A stretch of DNA of 64,000 nucleotides from Ruegeria arenilitoris (GTDB lineage: Bacteria; Pseudomonadota; Alphaproteobacteria; Rhodobacterales; Rhodobacteraceae): the NCBI RefSeq assembly GCF_042675705.1, contig NZ_JBHTJJ010000006.1, one strand, 5' to 3'. The translations under genes were made by a program, and so were the position numbers. The notes below the pieces were generated by a model. The model saw nothing but the letters and a program-made list of their open reading frames with translations, had not been told where the DNA came from and did not search any database. Positions 1 through 9,600 of the stretch are shown here, one piece after another. The stretch's first letter is position 1, and the number at the start of each line of letters is the position of its first letter.

Positions 1-104
1 TACTTGGTGATTGCTGCGGTCAGCGTCGTCTTGCCGTGGTCAACGTGGCCAATCGTGCCAATGTTGACGTGCGGTTTTGTACGCTCAAACTTTTCCTTTG
101 CCAT
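1..104 (-). CDS. tuf: Elongation factor Tu, N-terminal 34 codons (cut by window edge)
   Basis: EF-Tu is the GTPase that delivers aminoacyl-tRNA to the ribosomal A site. Only the start is present; the rest lies beyond the left edge. The protein opens MAKEKFERTKPHVNIG and carries the P-loop GHVDHGKT at residues 19-26, which is diagnostic of EF-Tu. A strong GGAGG lies 5 bases before the ATG. It is the last visible gene of rpsL-rpsG-fusA-tuf, the usual str operon order. Many proteobacteria have two tuf copies; which one this is cannot be told here. Confidence 0.97.
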   Translation of the reverse strand, partial: MAKEKFERTKPHVNIGTIGHVDHGKTTLTAAITK

Positions 105-129
105 GATGGCCTCCTTTTTCGGAAATGAA

Positions 130-152
130 GGGAGCCCGGGCAGCAGGCTCCC
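130..152 (-). terminator. Hairpin between fusA and tuf
   Basis: A 7-bp perfect stem (GGGAGCC / GGCTCCC, 9-base loop) lies between the fusA stop and the tuf ribosome-binding site. Read on the minus strand it is followed by TTCATTTCC, a poor U-tract, so it more likely attenuates or helps process the mRNA than stops it completely. Confidence 0.4.
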
Positions 153-164
153 TCTATTTTTCGG

Positions 165-2282
165 TTATGCGTATTTTGCCTGGATCTCTTCCGCGATGTT
201 CTGCGGAACCGGATCATAGTGGTCGAACTGCATGGTGAACTGGGCGCGGCCCGACGACATCGAACGCAGAGTGTTGATGTAGCCGAACATGTTGGCCAGC
301 GGCACGAATGCGTCGATCGCAATCGCGTTGCCGCGCGGCTCTTGTCCAGACACCTGGCCCCGACGCGAAGTCAGGTCGCCGATGATACCGCCGGTGTACT
401 CTTCCGGGGTGATCACTTCGACCTTCATGATCGGCTCCAGCAGTTTCGCGCCGGCCTTTTTCAGACCTTCGCGCATGCACATCCGCGACGCGATTTCGAA
501 CGCCAGAACGCTCGAGTCGACGTCGTGGAATTTACCGTCCAGCAGGGCAACCTTGAAGTCGATCACGGGGAAGCCGGCCAGCGGGCCGCTGTCCATGACG
601 GACTGGATGCCTTTTTCGACACCGGGGATGTATTCCTTCGGAACGGCACCACCAACGATGCGGCTTTCGAACGAATAGCCTTCGCCCGGTTCGGTCGGAG
701 TGATCTCGAGCTTGACCTCAGCGAACTGACCCGAACCACCCGACTGTTTCTTGTGGGTGTAGGTGTGTTCGATCGGCATCGAGATGGTCTCACGATAGGC
801 CACCTGCGGCGCACCGATGTTGGCTTCGACCTTGAACTCGCGCTTCAGACGGTCAACCAGGATGTCCAGGTGAAGTTCGCCCATGCCCTTCATGATGGTC
901 TGACCCGATTCCAGGTCGGTTTCCACGCGGAAGGACGGGTCTTCGGCGGCCAGACGGGCCAGACCCTGAGACATCTTTTCCTGGTCGCCCTTGGTTTTGG
1001 GCTCGACCGCGATCTCGATCACCGGATCGGGGAAGGTCATGGTTTCCAGAACCACGGGATCCTTCGGATCGCACAGGGTGTCACCGGTGGTGGTGTCTTT
1101 CAGACCCGCCAGAGCGATGATGTCGCCTGCGAACGCTTCTTCGATCTCTTCCCGGTTGTTCGAGTGCATCATCATCATACGACCGATGCGCTCTTTCTTG
1201 CCTTTGGTCGAGTTCAGGATCGAGTCGCCCTTGTTCAGAACGCCCGAGTAGATCCGGGTGAAGGTCAGCGAGCCAACGAAGGGGTCGTTCATGATTTTGA
1301 ACGCCAGGCCCGAGAAGGCCATGTCATCGTCAGCGCGACGCGCGATGTTACGGACTTCTTCCTCGTCACCGGGTTTGAAGCCCATGTAGTCGACAACGTC
1401 CAGCGGGCTGGGCAGATAGTCGATCACGGCGTTGAGCAGCGGCTGAACACCTTTGTTCTTGAACGCCGAACCACCCAGAACCGGCACGAAGTGCAGCGCC
1501 AGGGTACCCTTGCGCAGCAGTTTGCGCAGGGTCGGAATGTCGGGCTCGTTGCCTTCCAGGTATTCCATCATCGCGTCGTCGTCTTCTTCGACGGCCGCTT
1601 CGATCATCTTGCCGCGCCATTCTTCAGCCATGTCCTTCAGGCTGTCGCGGATCGGAGCCTTGACCCAGCTTGCGCCCAGGTCTTCGCCCTGCCACAGCCA
1701 TTCTTCCATGGTGACCAGGTCGATCAGGCCTTCAAGTTCGTTCTCTGCACCGATCGGGATACCGACGGGAACGGCGCGCGCGCCGGTGCGGTCTTCGATC
1801 ATGCGAACGCAGTTGAAGAAGTCGGCGCCGATCTTGTCCATCTTGTTGACGAAGACCATGCGCGGAACCTTGTAGCGGTCAGCCTGACGCCACACGGTTT
1901 CGGTCTGGGGCTCAACACCGGCGTTTGCGTCCAGAACGCAGACGGCACCGTCGAGAACCGCCAGCGAACGCTCGACTTCGATGGTGAAGTCAACGTGGCC
2001 GGGGGTGTCGATGATGTTCAGGCGGTGCTTGGGGGTATCGGCGGTCTGACCGTCCTCGGTGCGTTCCCAGAAGGTGGTGGTCGCAGCCGAAGTGATGGTG
2101 ATGCCGCGTTCCTGCTCCTGCTCCATCCAGTCCATGGTGGCTGCACCATCGTGCACCTCACCGATGTTGTGGGATTTGCCGGTGTAATACAGGATACGCT
2201 CCGAGCAGGTGGTCTTACCTGCATCGATGTGCGCCATGATACCGAAGTTACGGTATAGTTCGAGCGGATATTCGCGTGCCAT
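165..2282 (-). CDS. fusA: Elongation factor G
   Basis: EF-G is the cytosolic GTPase that drives ribosomal translocation and, with RRF, ribosome recycling. The 705-residue length is normal. The G domain shows the P-loop AHIDAGKT (17-24), switch I RGITI (59-63), DTPGH with the catalytic His (92-96) and NKMD. Domain IV is intact: an YRETI strand, a K-Q-S-G-G-S-G-Q-F-A block and GGAVPKEYIPGV. A short insertion between switch I and DTPGH (about residues 73-86) resembles other alphaproteobacterial EF-Gs. It lies 18 bases after rpsG and before tuf. A second, aberrant EF-G-like gene at 36580-38508 is clearly different, so this is the housekeeping copy. Confidence 0.98.
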   Translation of the reverse strand: MAREYPLELYRNFGIMAHIDAGKTTCSERILYYTGKSHNIGEVHDGAATMDWMEQEQERGITITSAATTTFWERTEDGQTADTPKHRLNIIDTPGHVDFTIEVERSLAVLDGAVCVLDANAGVEPQTETVWRQADRYKVPRMVFVNKMDKIGADFFNCVRMIEDRTGARAVPVGIPIGAENELEGLIDLVTMEEWLWQGEDLGASWVKAPIRDSLKDMAEEWRGKMIEAAVEEDDDAMMEYLEGNEPDIPTLRKLLRKGTLALHFVPVLGGSAFKNKGVQPLLNAVIDYLPSPLDVVDYMGFKPGDEEEVRNIARRADDDMAFSGLAFKIMNDPFVGSLTFTRIYSGVLNKGDSILNSTKGKKERIGRMMMMHSNNREEIEEAFAGDIIALAGLKDTTTGDTLCDPKDPVVLETMTFPDPVIEIAVEPKTKGDQEKMSQGLARLAAEDPSFRVETDLESGQTIMKGMGELHLDILVDRLKREFKVEANIGAPQVAYRETISMPIEHTYTHKKQSGGSGQFAEVKLEITPTEPGEGYSFESRIVGGAVPKEYIPGVEKGIQSVMDSGPLAGFPVIDFKVALLDGKFHDVDSSVLAFEIASRMCMREGLKKAGAKLLEPIMKVEVITPEEYTGGIIGDLTSRRGQVSGQEPRGNAIAIDAFVPLANMFGYINTLRSMSSGRAQFTMQFDHYDPVPQNIAEEIQAKYA

Positions 2283-2300
2283 TTGGATAAGCCTCTGGGA

Positions 2301-2771
2301 TTACCAACGATAGTGGCTGAAGGCTTTGTTCGCCTCGGCCATCTTGTGGGTGTCTTCGCGCTTCTTAACGGCAGTACCGCGGGACTGTACGGCGTCCAGC
2401 AGTTCGCCGGCGAGGCGTTCTTCCATGGTGTTTTCGTTGCGGCCGCGCGCGGCGGTGATCAGCCAGCGGATGGCCAGAGCTTCGCGGCGCTCGGGGCGCA
2501 CTTCGACCGGAACCTGGTAGGTTGCACCACCAACCCGGCGCGAGCGAACCTCGACCGACGGCTTGATGTTGTCGAGTGCTTCGTGGAACACCTCGACAGG
2601 AGCGCGCTTGATCTTGCTCTCAACGCGGTCGAAGGCGTTGTAGACGATACGCTCTGCGACCGACTTCTTGCCGTCGATCATCAGGTTGTTCATGAATTTG
2701 GTCAGGACCTTGTCGCCAAATTTGGCGTCAGGCAGGACTTCGCGTTTTTCGGCGGCGTGACGACGTGACAT
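2301..2771 (-). CDS. rpsG: 30S ribosomal protein S7
   Basis: S7 is a primary 16S rRNA-binding protein that nucleates the 30S head and contacts E-site tRNA. The 156 residues match the family. It starts MSRRHAAEKREVLPDAKFGD and contains the signature LTKFMNNLMIDGKKSVAE, and the body with RRVGGATYQVPVEVRPERR is typical. A good GGAGAGG lies before the ATG. Co-transcribed with rpsL (15-base gap) upstream and fusA downstream; in enteric bacteria S7 is the translational autoregulator of this operon, but no operator structure was resolved here. Confidence 0.98.
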   Translation of the reverse strand: MSRRHAAEKREVLPDAKFGDKVLTKFMNNLMIDGKKSVAERIVYNAFDRVESKIKRAPVEVFHEALDNIKPSVEVRSRRVGGATYQVPVEVRPERREALAIRWLITAARGRNENTMEERLAGELLDAVQSRGTAVKKREDTHKMAEANKAFSHYRW

Positions 2772-2786
2772 ATCAGCCTCTCCTTC

Positions 2787-3158
2787 TTACTTGGGACGCT
2801 TCGCGCCGTACTTCGAACGACGTTGCTTACGGTCTTTGACGCCCTGGGTATCCAGAACACCACGCAGGATGTGGTAGCGGACACCCGGAAGGTCTTTCAC
2901 ACGGCCGCCACGGATCAGAACAACCGAGTGTTCTTGCAGGTTGTGGCTTTCACCCGGGATGTACGAAATGACTTCGTAACCGTTGGTCAGGCGCACCTTG
3001 GCAACCTTACGCATAGCTGAGTTCGGCTTCTTCGGCGTGGTGGTGTACACGCGGGTGCAGACGCCGCGCTTCTGCGGGCACTGCTCCAGGTGCATGGACT
3101 TCGAGCGTTTTACTTTGGGCTGCCGCGGTTTGCGGATCAGCTGTTGAATAGTTGGCAT
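2787..3158 (-). CDS. rpsL: 30S ribosomal protein S12
   Basis: S12 lies at the decoding centre and is a determinant of translational accuracy. I chose the internal ATG giving MPTIQQLIRKPRQ, 123 residues, the normal length; it is preceded by GGGGAAGAA. The reading frame stays open 30 codons further upstream but that part has no S12 similarity. The streptomycin-relevant segments are wild type: TTTPKKPNSAMRKVAKVR (the Lys at the K42/K43 position) and GGRVKDLPGVRY (the K87/K88 position). First gene of the rpsL-rpsG-fusA-tuf operon, with a clear promoter about 230 bases upstream. Confidence 0.98.
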   Translation of the reverse strand: MPTIQQLIRKPRQPKVKRSKSMHLEQCPQKRGVCTRVYTTTPKKPNSAMRKVAKVRLTNGYEVISYIPGESHNLQEHSVVLIRGGRVKDLPGVRYHILRGVLDTQGVKDRKQRRSKYGAKRPK

Positions 3159-3384
3159 TCCGGTTTCTTCCCCGTTTTGCAACACACATGACATGCACGC
3201 GCGTTGCGTGCGGCTAACTTCGCTGCGCCAATGCGTCCACAAGCGCAAAACCCGCGAGCGTTCCCATTCCGAGGTGAACGTCGCGGTTGGTTATCAGAGG
3301 GCGCGAACTGCAAAATTGTCCGGGCCTTGACCAGTTCAATACTGAAATCGGTTTTGGGGCGGCCCCCGGTACCGAGATGACGGG

Positions 3385-3413
3385 CGTATAGGGGGAGTCG
3401 GCCCGACTGTCAA
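3385..3413 (-). promoter_or_regulatory. Sigma-70 promoter of rpsL-rpsG-fusA-tuf
   Basis: On the minus strand TTGACA (3413-3408) and TATACG (3390-3385) are separated by exactly 17 bases, close to consensus. Initiation near 3378 would give an rpsL leader of about 220 bases. The interval 3159-3532 otherwise holds no gene: it contains this leader and the start region of the plus-strand glycosyltransferase. I saw no recognisable riboswitch in it. Confidence 0.75.
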
Positions 3414-3532
3414 CAGCCCCGGCAGATGGCCGCCCGCCTCGCAGCCGTGCGTCGCGGCGGAAGCGACATCGGTTGCGGTGTCACATCCCTCGGGGCATAG
3501 TCCGCACTGGTGTATTCCTACCGGAAGTGAAG

Positions 3533-4339
3533 ATGCAAGTCATTGGTCTGTGCCGTTTCTCCTACCCGGCCATCGGCGGGTTCCAGACCATGCACGAGTC
3601 GGTCGAAGCGCGCCGGCGCCACTTGTACGACCCCCGACGTCTGGACGAGCGGTTCCGCCTGTTCGAGACCTGCGCCCTGCCCGCCCTGCGCGCCCAAACC
3701 GATCCGCGGTTTCAGTTTGTGATCGTGACCGGGACCTGCCTGCCTCGGGTCGCCCGTGATCGTCTGAACGACCTGACTTCGGGCATGAAACAAGTGCAAA
3801 TCGTCTCGCAGGAACCCGGCCGGCATCGCTCTGTCATGAAGGACGTCCTGAACCGGGCACGCTTGAACCCTGACCTGCCATGCCTGCAATTCCGCCACGA
3901 TGACGACGATGCGGTTGCGGTGGATTTCGTCGAATTACTGCGCCGCGAGGTTCAGGACGCCGAAGGGCTGGTACGGCGCAACAAGATGGTTGCCATCGAT
4001 TTCAATCACGGCTTCCTTGCCCGGTTCGACGCCAGCGGAATCCAGGCCACGCCGGTTCACCGGTCGCTGCTGGGTGTTGGTTTTGGGATGTATGTGCGCG
4101 GCGGGTGTGAATTGACGATCATGAACTTTGCCCACCACAAGATCGGCAACTTCATGCCAGTCATCAGCCAGAACGAACCGCCGATGTGGGTGCGCAGTCT
4201 CAACGGGTTCAACGATTCACCCAACACCCGCACAAGCAAGGCCAAGCTGGAACCGTTGACCCCCGCTCTGGCAAAGCAGTTCGAAACCCGGTTTGCAATT
4301 GATCAGACGGTGGTCCGACGCGTCTATTCGGACGCCTGA
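3533..4339 (+). CDS. Putative rhamnosyltransferase-like glycosyltransferase
   Basis: A 268-residue protein resembling the putative rhamnosyltransferase family (PF11316-like), presumably a cytosolic sugar transferase for a surface or secreted glycan. Supporting features are the N-terminal MQVIGLCRFSYPA, the segment LFETCALPALRAQTDPRFQFVI and an acidic DDDDA cluster in LQFRHDDDDAVAVDF that could act as the DxD metal/nucleotide-sugar motif. I chose the ATG preceded by GGAAGTGAAG; an upstream in-frame start would add 20 residues (MRCHIPRG...) without a good ribosome site. It is convergent with the EamA gene, overlapping it by 16 bases. No other glycan genes are near, so the substrate is unknown. 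Confidence 0.7.
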   Translation: MQVIGLCRFSYPAIGGFQTMHESVEARRRHLYDPRRLDERFRLFETCALPALRAQTDPRFQFVIVTGTCLPRVARDRLNDLTSGMKQVQIVSQEPGRHRSVMKDVLNRARLNPDLPCLQFRHDDDDAVAVDFVELLRREVQDAEGLVRRNKMVAIDFNHGFLARFDASGIQATPVHRSLLGVGFGMYVRGGCELTIMNFAHHKIGNFMPVISQNEPPMWVRSLNGFNDSPNTRTSKAKLEPLTPALAKQFETRFAIDQTVVRRVYSDA

Positions 4340-5199
4340 AGCGCCCGCTCACGAAAGAGGGTGAACAGGCCCGCGCTGACCACCAGCGCGGCGCCTAGCA
4401 TGGTGATCCGGTCGGGCCAATCTCCGAAAACTGCCCATCCCAGACCCAAGGCCCAGATCAGGCTCGAGTATCGGAACGGTGCGACAAAGCTGACCTCGCC
4501 AACGCGCATCACCATGACGCTGAAGAGATATCCCAGAAGGACGAAAACCGCTGCCGAGGCAATCAACATCCCCGACCCGGCCGTCATCGGCACCCAACCC
4601 TGAAAAACCGAGGCAATTGCCGCACCGGTGGTAATCGTCAATGAGGTTGCCAAAGTGACCACCATCGACGGTACCTCGGGCGACATTCGGCGGGTGATCA
4701 AATCCCGAGCCGTCACGCAGATGACGGCAATCAGGGCATACATGGCATAGATGCTGAATCCGTCCGGACCCGGTCGCACGATCAGCAGCATGCCCGCAAA
4801 CCCCAATGCAATGGCCATGATCCGCCGCCACCCGATCTGTTCCGAAAAGAACAGCGCCGCACCCAGGGTTACGGTCAGCGGCAGGGCCTGCAGAACCGCG
4901 GTCACATTGGCCAGTGGCATGTGCATCAACGCCGTGAGGAAGAAGAACGTCGCCGACAATTCCGCCACGCAGCGAAAAGCCACCAACCAGCGATCGTGCC
5001 GCCCAAACCGCAGATGCAATGCCCCCAGATGCCGCGCCAACGCAAAAACCAGGATCGTCGCCAACAACCCGCGCAGAGCCACCAGCTGGAACAGTGGCAC
5101 CTCCTGACCGGCCGCCTTGACCAGTGTATCGTTCACAGTGAATGCGGCCATGCTGCCCATCATCAGCAGGGCGCCTTTGACGTTCGGTGTCATTGCCAT
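4324..5199 (-). CDS. EamA/RhaT-type (DMT superfamily) transporter
   Basis: A 291-residue, very hydrophobic inner-membrane protein with about ten predicted helices in two similar halves, the EamA/DMT drug-metabolite exporter layout. The first repeat starts KGALLMMGSMAAFTVNDTLVKA and ends around MLLIVRPGPDG; the second includes VAPFRYSSLIWALGLGWAVFGDWPD, a typical second-repeat signature. The substrate cannot be told from sequence; families of this kind export amino acids, purines or metabolites. It stands alone, sharing 16 bases at its 3' end with the opposite-strand glycosyltransferase. Confidence 0.8.
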   Translation of the reverse strand: MAMTPNVKGALLMMGSMAAFTVNDTLVKAAGQEVPLFQLVALRGLLATILVFALARHLGALHLRFGRHDRWLVAFRCVAELSATFFFLTALMHMPLANVTAVLQALPLTVTLGAALFFSEQIGWRRIMAIALGFAGMLLIVRPGPDGFSIYAMYALIAVICVTARDLITRRMSPEVPSMVVTLATSLTITTGAAIASVFQGWVPMTAGSGMLIASAAVFVLLGYLFSVMVMRVGEVSFVAPFRYSSLIWALGLGWAVFGDWPDRITMLGAALVVSAGLFTLFRERALQASE

Positions 5200-5360
5200 G
5201 GCCCGGTTTCAATCTGGTCCCGGCATTGGCATCTCACCTGAGCAGATTGTCAACTTGTGATCCGGCCAATTCGATATTGTTTGGTCAGATCGCAGACCCG
5301 AGGTTCAACGGATCGTAGCTGTACCTGTTCACTTTTATGGGGCGGGTCCCTGTGTTTCCG

Positions 5361-6380
5361 CTACAGATAGTTCAGCTTCTGGGTGACCCAGAACAGTATC
5401 TCTGCAAGTGGCGAAATCGGCCCGGCCTTGTCAGTCATCACAAGCGCGGTGCCCGACGCCCCGAATTGAAGTGTTTCCAAAGGTACGTCGCCAGGAAGTT
5501 CGATGAGGACCGGAAAGCTAGTGATCCCGACAAGTTCGCGCATCGAAGGTAAACCGGACCGGAGATCCAGTGCGCCCTCAGACAGGGCCGGCGGAAACCC
5601 TGAAATAGTTCCCGTGATCTCGGATCCCGGCTGGGTTCGCAGCGCCACGCGGATTTCATCGCCAAGGCCGACATTGGATCGGCTGGATTGGGGCAGCGAG
5701 GCCACCAACGCGTGGTTCGTAGGATCTATGAAGGTCAATGCACCCTGGAAGGTTGTCGCGCGATTGCCCGGGCGCAGCGTGACCGCACTGACGATCCCGT
5801 CGCCCGGCGCAAAGACTTCCGTCTGCTTGAGGTTCCATTCGGCCTGCGCAAGCGCCTGTTCGGCCTCCACGACCGCCACATCCTCACCGTCGATCTGAGC
5901 TGCGATCCGGCGCTCCAGCCCCGCTTTTCGGGCTTCTGCTGCACGAATGCTTGCGGTGAGCTGTTCGATCGTCGCAACCGCTTCCTGCAGTTTGAACGTG
6001 GTGGATGCGCCACGCTCTTCCAGTTGAACGATGTCATCCCGCCGCTGCTGCCCAAAAACAAGTTGCGCGGTCAACGAAGCGATATCGGCTTCGGCAGCCG
6101 CCAGATCCGTGGTCAATTGGTCCGCTGCAGACCGGGCGGCTTCCAGAGATGCCTCCAGCCGCGCTACCTCGAGCAGGTAGAATTCGGGATCGATTCTGAA
6201 CAAAAGATCGCCTTCGTTGACCTTCTGGTTCGGCTCAACGGCAACTTCGACGACCGTTCCGGAGACATTGGGCACAATGCTTGTCTGAACGCCCAGAACC
6301 GACACAGGCCCCGTAGGCGCCGTGTGGTTCAGAGCGCCTATGACAACCAACGCGACGACGGCGGCCCCACCGTATGACAC
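5361..6380 (-). CDS. HlyD-type membrane fusion protein with a disrupted N-terminus
   Basis: A periplasmic adaptor of the HlyD/EmrA type. After a single N-terminal membrane segment comes a biotinyl-lipoyl-like strand block (SIVPNVSGTVVEVAVEPNQ, VNEGDLLFRIDPE), a long helical hairpin rich in Ala/Glu/Gln (about residues 70-180), then the second lipoyl half (EVFAPGDGIVSAVTLRPGN) and a beta-barrel. The only standard start is a GTG at 6380. The frame continues upstream through family-like sequence (LLPWNGFWKTVSYGG) to a TAA at 6432-6434, and beyond the TAA the same frame reads MLIVLGLYFGVI from an ATG at 6470. The natural N-terminus thus seems cut by a nonsense codon; the protein may be made from the GTG or not at all. 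No partner pump gene lies nearby. Confidence 0.7.
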   Translation of the reverse strand: MSYGGAAVVALVVIGALNHTAPTGPVSVLGVQTSIVPNVSGTVVEVAVEPNQKVNEGDLLFRIDPEFYLLEVARLEASLEAARSAADQLTTDLAAAEADIASLTAQLVFGQQRRDDIVQLEERGASTTFKLQEAVATIEQLTASIRAAEARKAGLERRIAAQIDGEDVAVVEAEQALAQAEWNLKQTEVFAPGDGIVSAVTLRPGNRATTFQGALTFIDPTNHALVASLPQSSRSNVGLGDEIRVALRTQPGSEITGTISGFPPALSEGALDLRSGLPSMRELVGITSFPVLIELPGDVPLETLQFGASGTALVMTDKAGPISPLAEILFWVTQKLNYL

Positions 6381-6612
6381 GGTCTTCCAGAAGCCATTCC
6401 AAGGCAGCAGGCTGAACTTGGAAAAGACCAGTTAAATCACGCCAAAATACAATCCGAGGACTATGAGCATCCGTGCAAGACCCGTGTTGAATTCCAAACA
6501 GCGGTTACGGGAGCAACTCCATTACCACATTCCGATTTTTGAGTATGCAGCAGTTCCGTTTGAAATCACAGTGTTTGGATGGAACCCTGACCGCTTGCAG
6601 TACCGGTCAAAA

Positions 6613-6643
6613 CAAAAAAGGCCCTGCGGAACCGCAGGGCCTT
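6613..6643 (-). terminator. Rho-independent terminator of rpoBC
   Basis: On the minus strand a 12-bp stem (AAGGCCCTGCGG / CCGCAGGGCCTT, 2-base apparent loop, so the top pairs open) is followed directly by TTTTTTGTTTT. It lies 22 bases after the rpoC stop and should end the rplJL-rpoBC transcript. Confidence 0.88.
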
Positions 6644-6665
6644 TCTGAGTTTCTCGTCGCCGATA

Positions 6666-9600
6666 TTATTCGCGGCTTTCCGGAGTTTCCACCAGCGAGT
6701 CCAGCTCGTCGCCGACCATGTCATCATCCATCATCGGAGCGGCCAGCGCGGCTGCGGCCTCGGCCTCTTCGCGACGTGCCTCGATGACGACATTGTCACG
6801 CTGCTGCGCGATCTGGCGGACACGCTGTGTCGCACCACCGGTACCGGCCGGGATCAGACGGCCGACGATGACGTTCTCTTTCAGGCCAACCAGCTTGTCC
6901 TTCTTGCCCTGAACCGAAGCTTCGGTCAGCACGCGGGTGGTTTCCTGGAACGACGCCGCCGAGATGAACGAACGCGTTTGCAGCGAAGCCTTGGTGATCC
7001 CCAGAAGGATCGGCTCGCCCTGGGCCGGACGACCACCGCGGGCGATGGTCTTCTCGTTGGCCGCGTCGAACTCCTGTTTGTCGACATGCTCGCCCTTCAG
7101 CAGGGTGGTGTCGCCCGAGTCCAGGATCTCCCACTTCTGCAGCATCTGGCGTACGATGACTTCGATGTGCTTGTCGTTGATCTTCACGCCCTGCAGACGA
7201 TAGACGTCCTGCACCTCGTCGATCATGTAATCCGCCAGCGCTTCGACACCCATGATGGACAGGATGTCGTGCGGAGCCGGGTTACCGTCCATGATGTAGT
7301 CACCCTTCTGCACGAAGTCGCCTTCCTGCACCGGGATGTGCTTGCCCTTGGGCACCATGTACTCGATCGTCTCCAGCGACTCGTCGACCGGCTCGATGCT
7401 GATGCGGCGCTTGTTCTTGTAATCGCGGCCAAAGCGCACGTAACCATCGGCTTCCGCGATGATTGCGTGATCTTTCGGACGACGCGCTTCGAACAGTTCG
7501 GCCACACGCGGCAGACCACCGGTGATGTCCTTGGTCTTGGCGCCTTCACGCGGAATACGCGCAACAACGTCACCGGCTTCGATCTTCTGACCGTCTTCGA
7601 CCGACAGGATCGCGTCCACAGACATCGGATAGTGAACCGGGTTGCCCGCATCGTTGCGGACCGGCTCGCCATTGTCATCCACAAGAATGATCTCGGGCTT
7701 CAGATCGCTGCCTTTGGGGGCGGCGCGCCAGTCGATCACGATCTTCTGGGTCATGCCGGTTGCATCGTCGGTCTCGTCGCGGACAGCAATGCCCGAAACC
7801 AGGTCGACGTATTTTGCGGTACCGGCTTTCTCGGCGATGATCGGCAGGGTGTAGGGGTCCCACTCGAACAGCTTGTCGCCGCGCTTGACCTTGGTGCCTT
7901 CTTTGACAAACAGCTTCGAGCCGTAGCCCAGCTTGAAGCTGGCGCGCTCTTCGCCGTGTTCGTCGTTGATCACCAGCTTCATGTTCCGGCCCATGACCAG
8001 GCTTTCGCCGGCGGCATTGACCAGGATCTGCGGGTTCTCAAAGGCAACAACACCGTCCTGGTTCGCTTCCTGGAACGACTGCTGACCACCTTGCGCAACG
8101 CCACCGATGTGGAAGGTCCGCATCGTCAGCTGGGTGCCGGGTTCACCGATCGACTGCGCGGCGATGATGCCGACAGCCTCACCGGTGTTCACCATGGTCC
8201 CGCGTGCAAGGTCACGACCGTAGCAGGTTGCACAGACACCTTCCTCGGACTCACAGGTCAGAGGCGAGCGGATGCGCATCGAGGCAACACCGGCCTCGTC
8301 GATCGTATCGGCCATGCGTTCGTCGATCAGCTGTCCTGCGGCGACGATGACCTCGTCGGTCCCCGGACGCAGAACGTCATCTGCGGCCACACGGCCCAGA
8401 ACGCGTTCTGCCAGCGACGCGACGACTTCACCGTCATTGACCGCAGCCTCAGCCGTGATCGCACGGTCGGTTCCACAGTCGACCTCGCGCACGATGCAAT
8501 CCTGCGCCACGTCAACAAGACGACGGGTCAGATAGCCCGAGTTCGCCGTCTTCAGAGCGGTATCCGACAGACCCTTACGGGCACCGTGGGTCGAGTTGAA
8601 GTATTCAAGAACGGTCAGACCTTCCTTGAAGTTCGAGATGATCGGCGTCTCGATGATGTCGCCGTTCGGCTTGGCCATCAGGCCGCGCATACCGCCCAGC
8701 TGCTTCATCTGGGTTACCGAGCCACGCGCACCGGAGTGCGCCATCATGTAGACCGAGTTCGGCTCTTTGTCGGCGCCGTTCTCGTCCTTCTGGATTGCCG
8801 AGATGGTGCGCATCATGGCTTCGGTTACGCGGTCGTTACACTTCGACCAGGCATCGACAACCTTGTTGTACTTTTCGCCCTGAGTGATCAGGCCGTCCAT
8901 GTACTGCTGTTCGAAGTCTTTCACCTGTTCGCGGGTTTCGTCCACGATGCCCCACTTGTCTTCGGGGATCACCATGTCGTCCTTGCCGAACGAGATACCG
9001 GCCTTGAACGCTTCCCTGAAGCCCATCGACATGATCTGGTCGCAGAAGATCACCGACTCTTTCTGACCGCAGTAGCGGTAGACGGTGTCGATCACCTGCT
9101 GCACTTCTTTCTTCCGCAGCAGGCGGTTGACCAGATCGAACGGCGCCTTGTTGTTCTTGGGCAGCAGAGCCCCCAAGCGAACACGGCCCGGCGTGGTTTC
9201 AAAACGCTTCTGAACCTCGTTGCCTTCTTCGTCGATCTGGGTGATCCGCGCGGTGATTTTCGAGTGCAGGTGCACCTCGCCCGCGTCCAACGCGTGCTGG
9301 ACTTCGTCGATGGAGCCAAAGACCTTGCCTTCACCCGGCATGCCTTCGCGTTCCAGGGTCACGTAGTAGAGACCCAGGATCATATCCTGCGACGGAACGA
9401 TGATCGGCGCGCCGTTTGCAGGCGACAGAACGTTGTTCGTCGACATCATCAGAACACGCGCTTCCAGCTGCGCCTCAAGGCTCAGCGGAACGTGCACGGC
9501 CATCTGGTCCCCGTCGAAGTCGGCGTTGAAGGCCGAACAGACCAGCGGGTGCAGCTGGATGGCTTTACCTTCGATCAGAACCGGCTCGAACGCCTGAATG

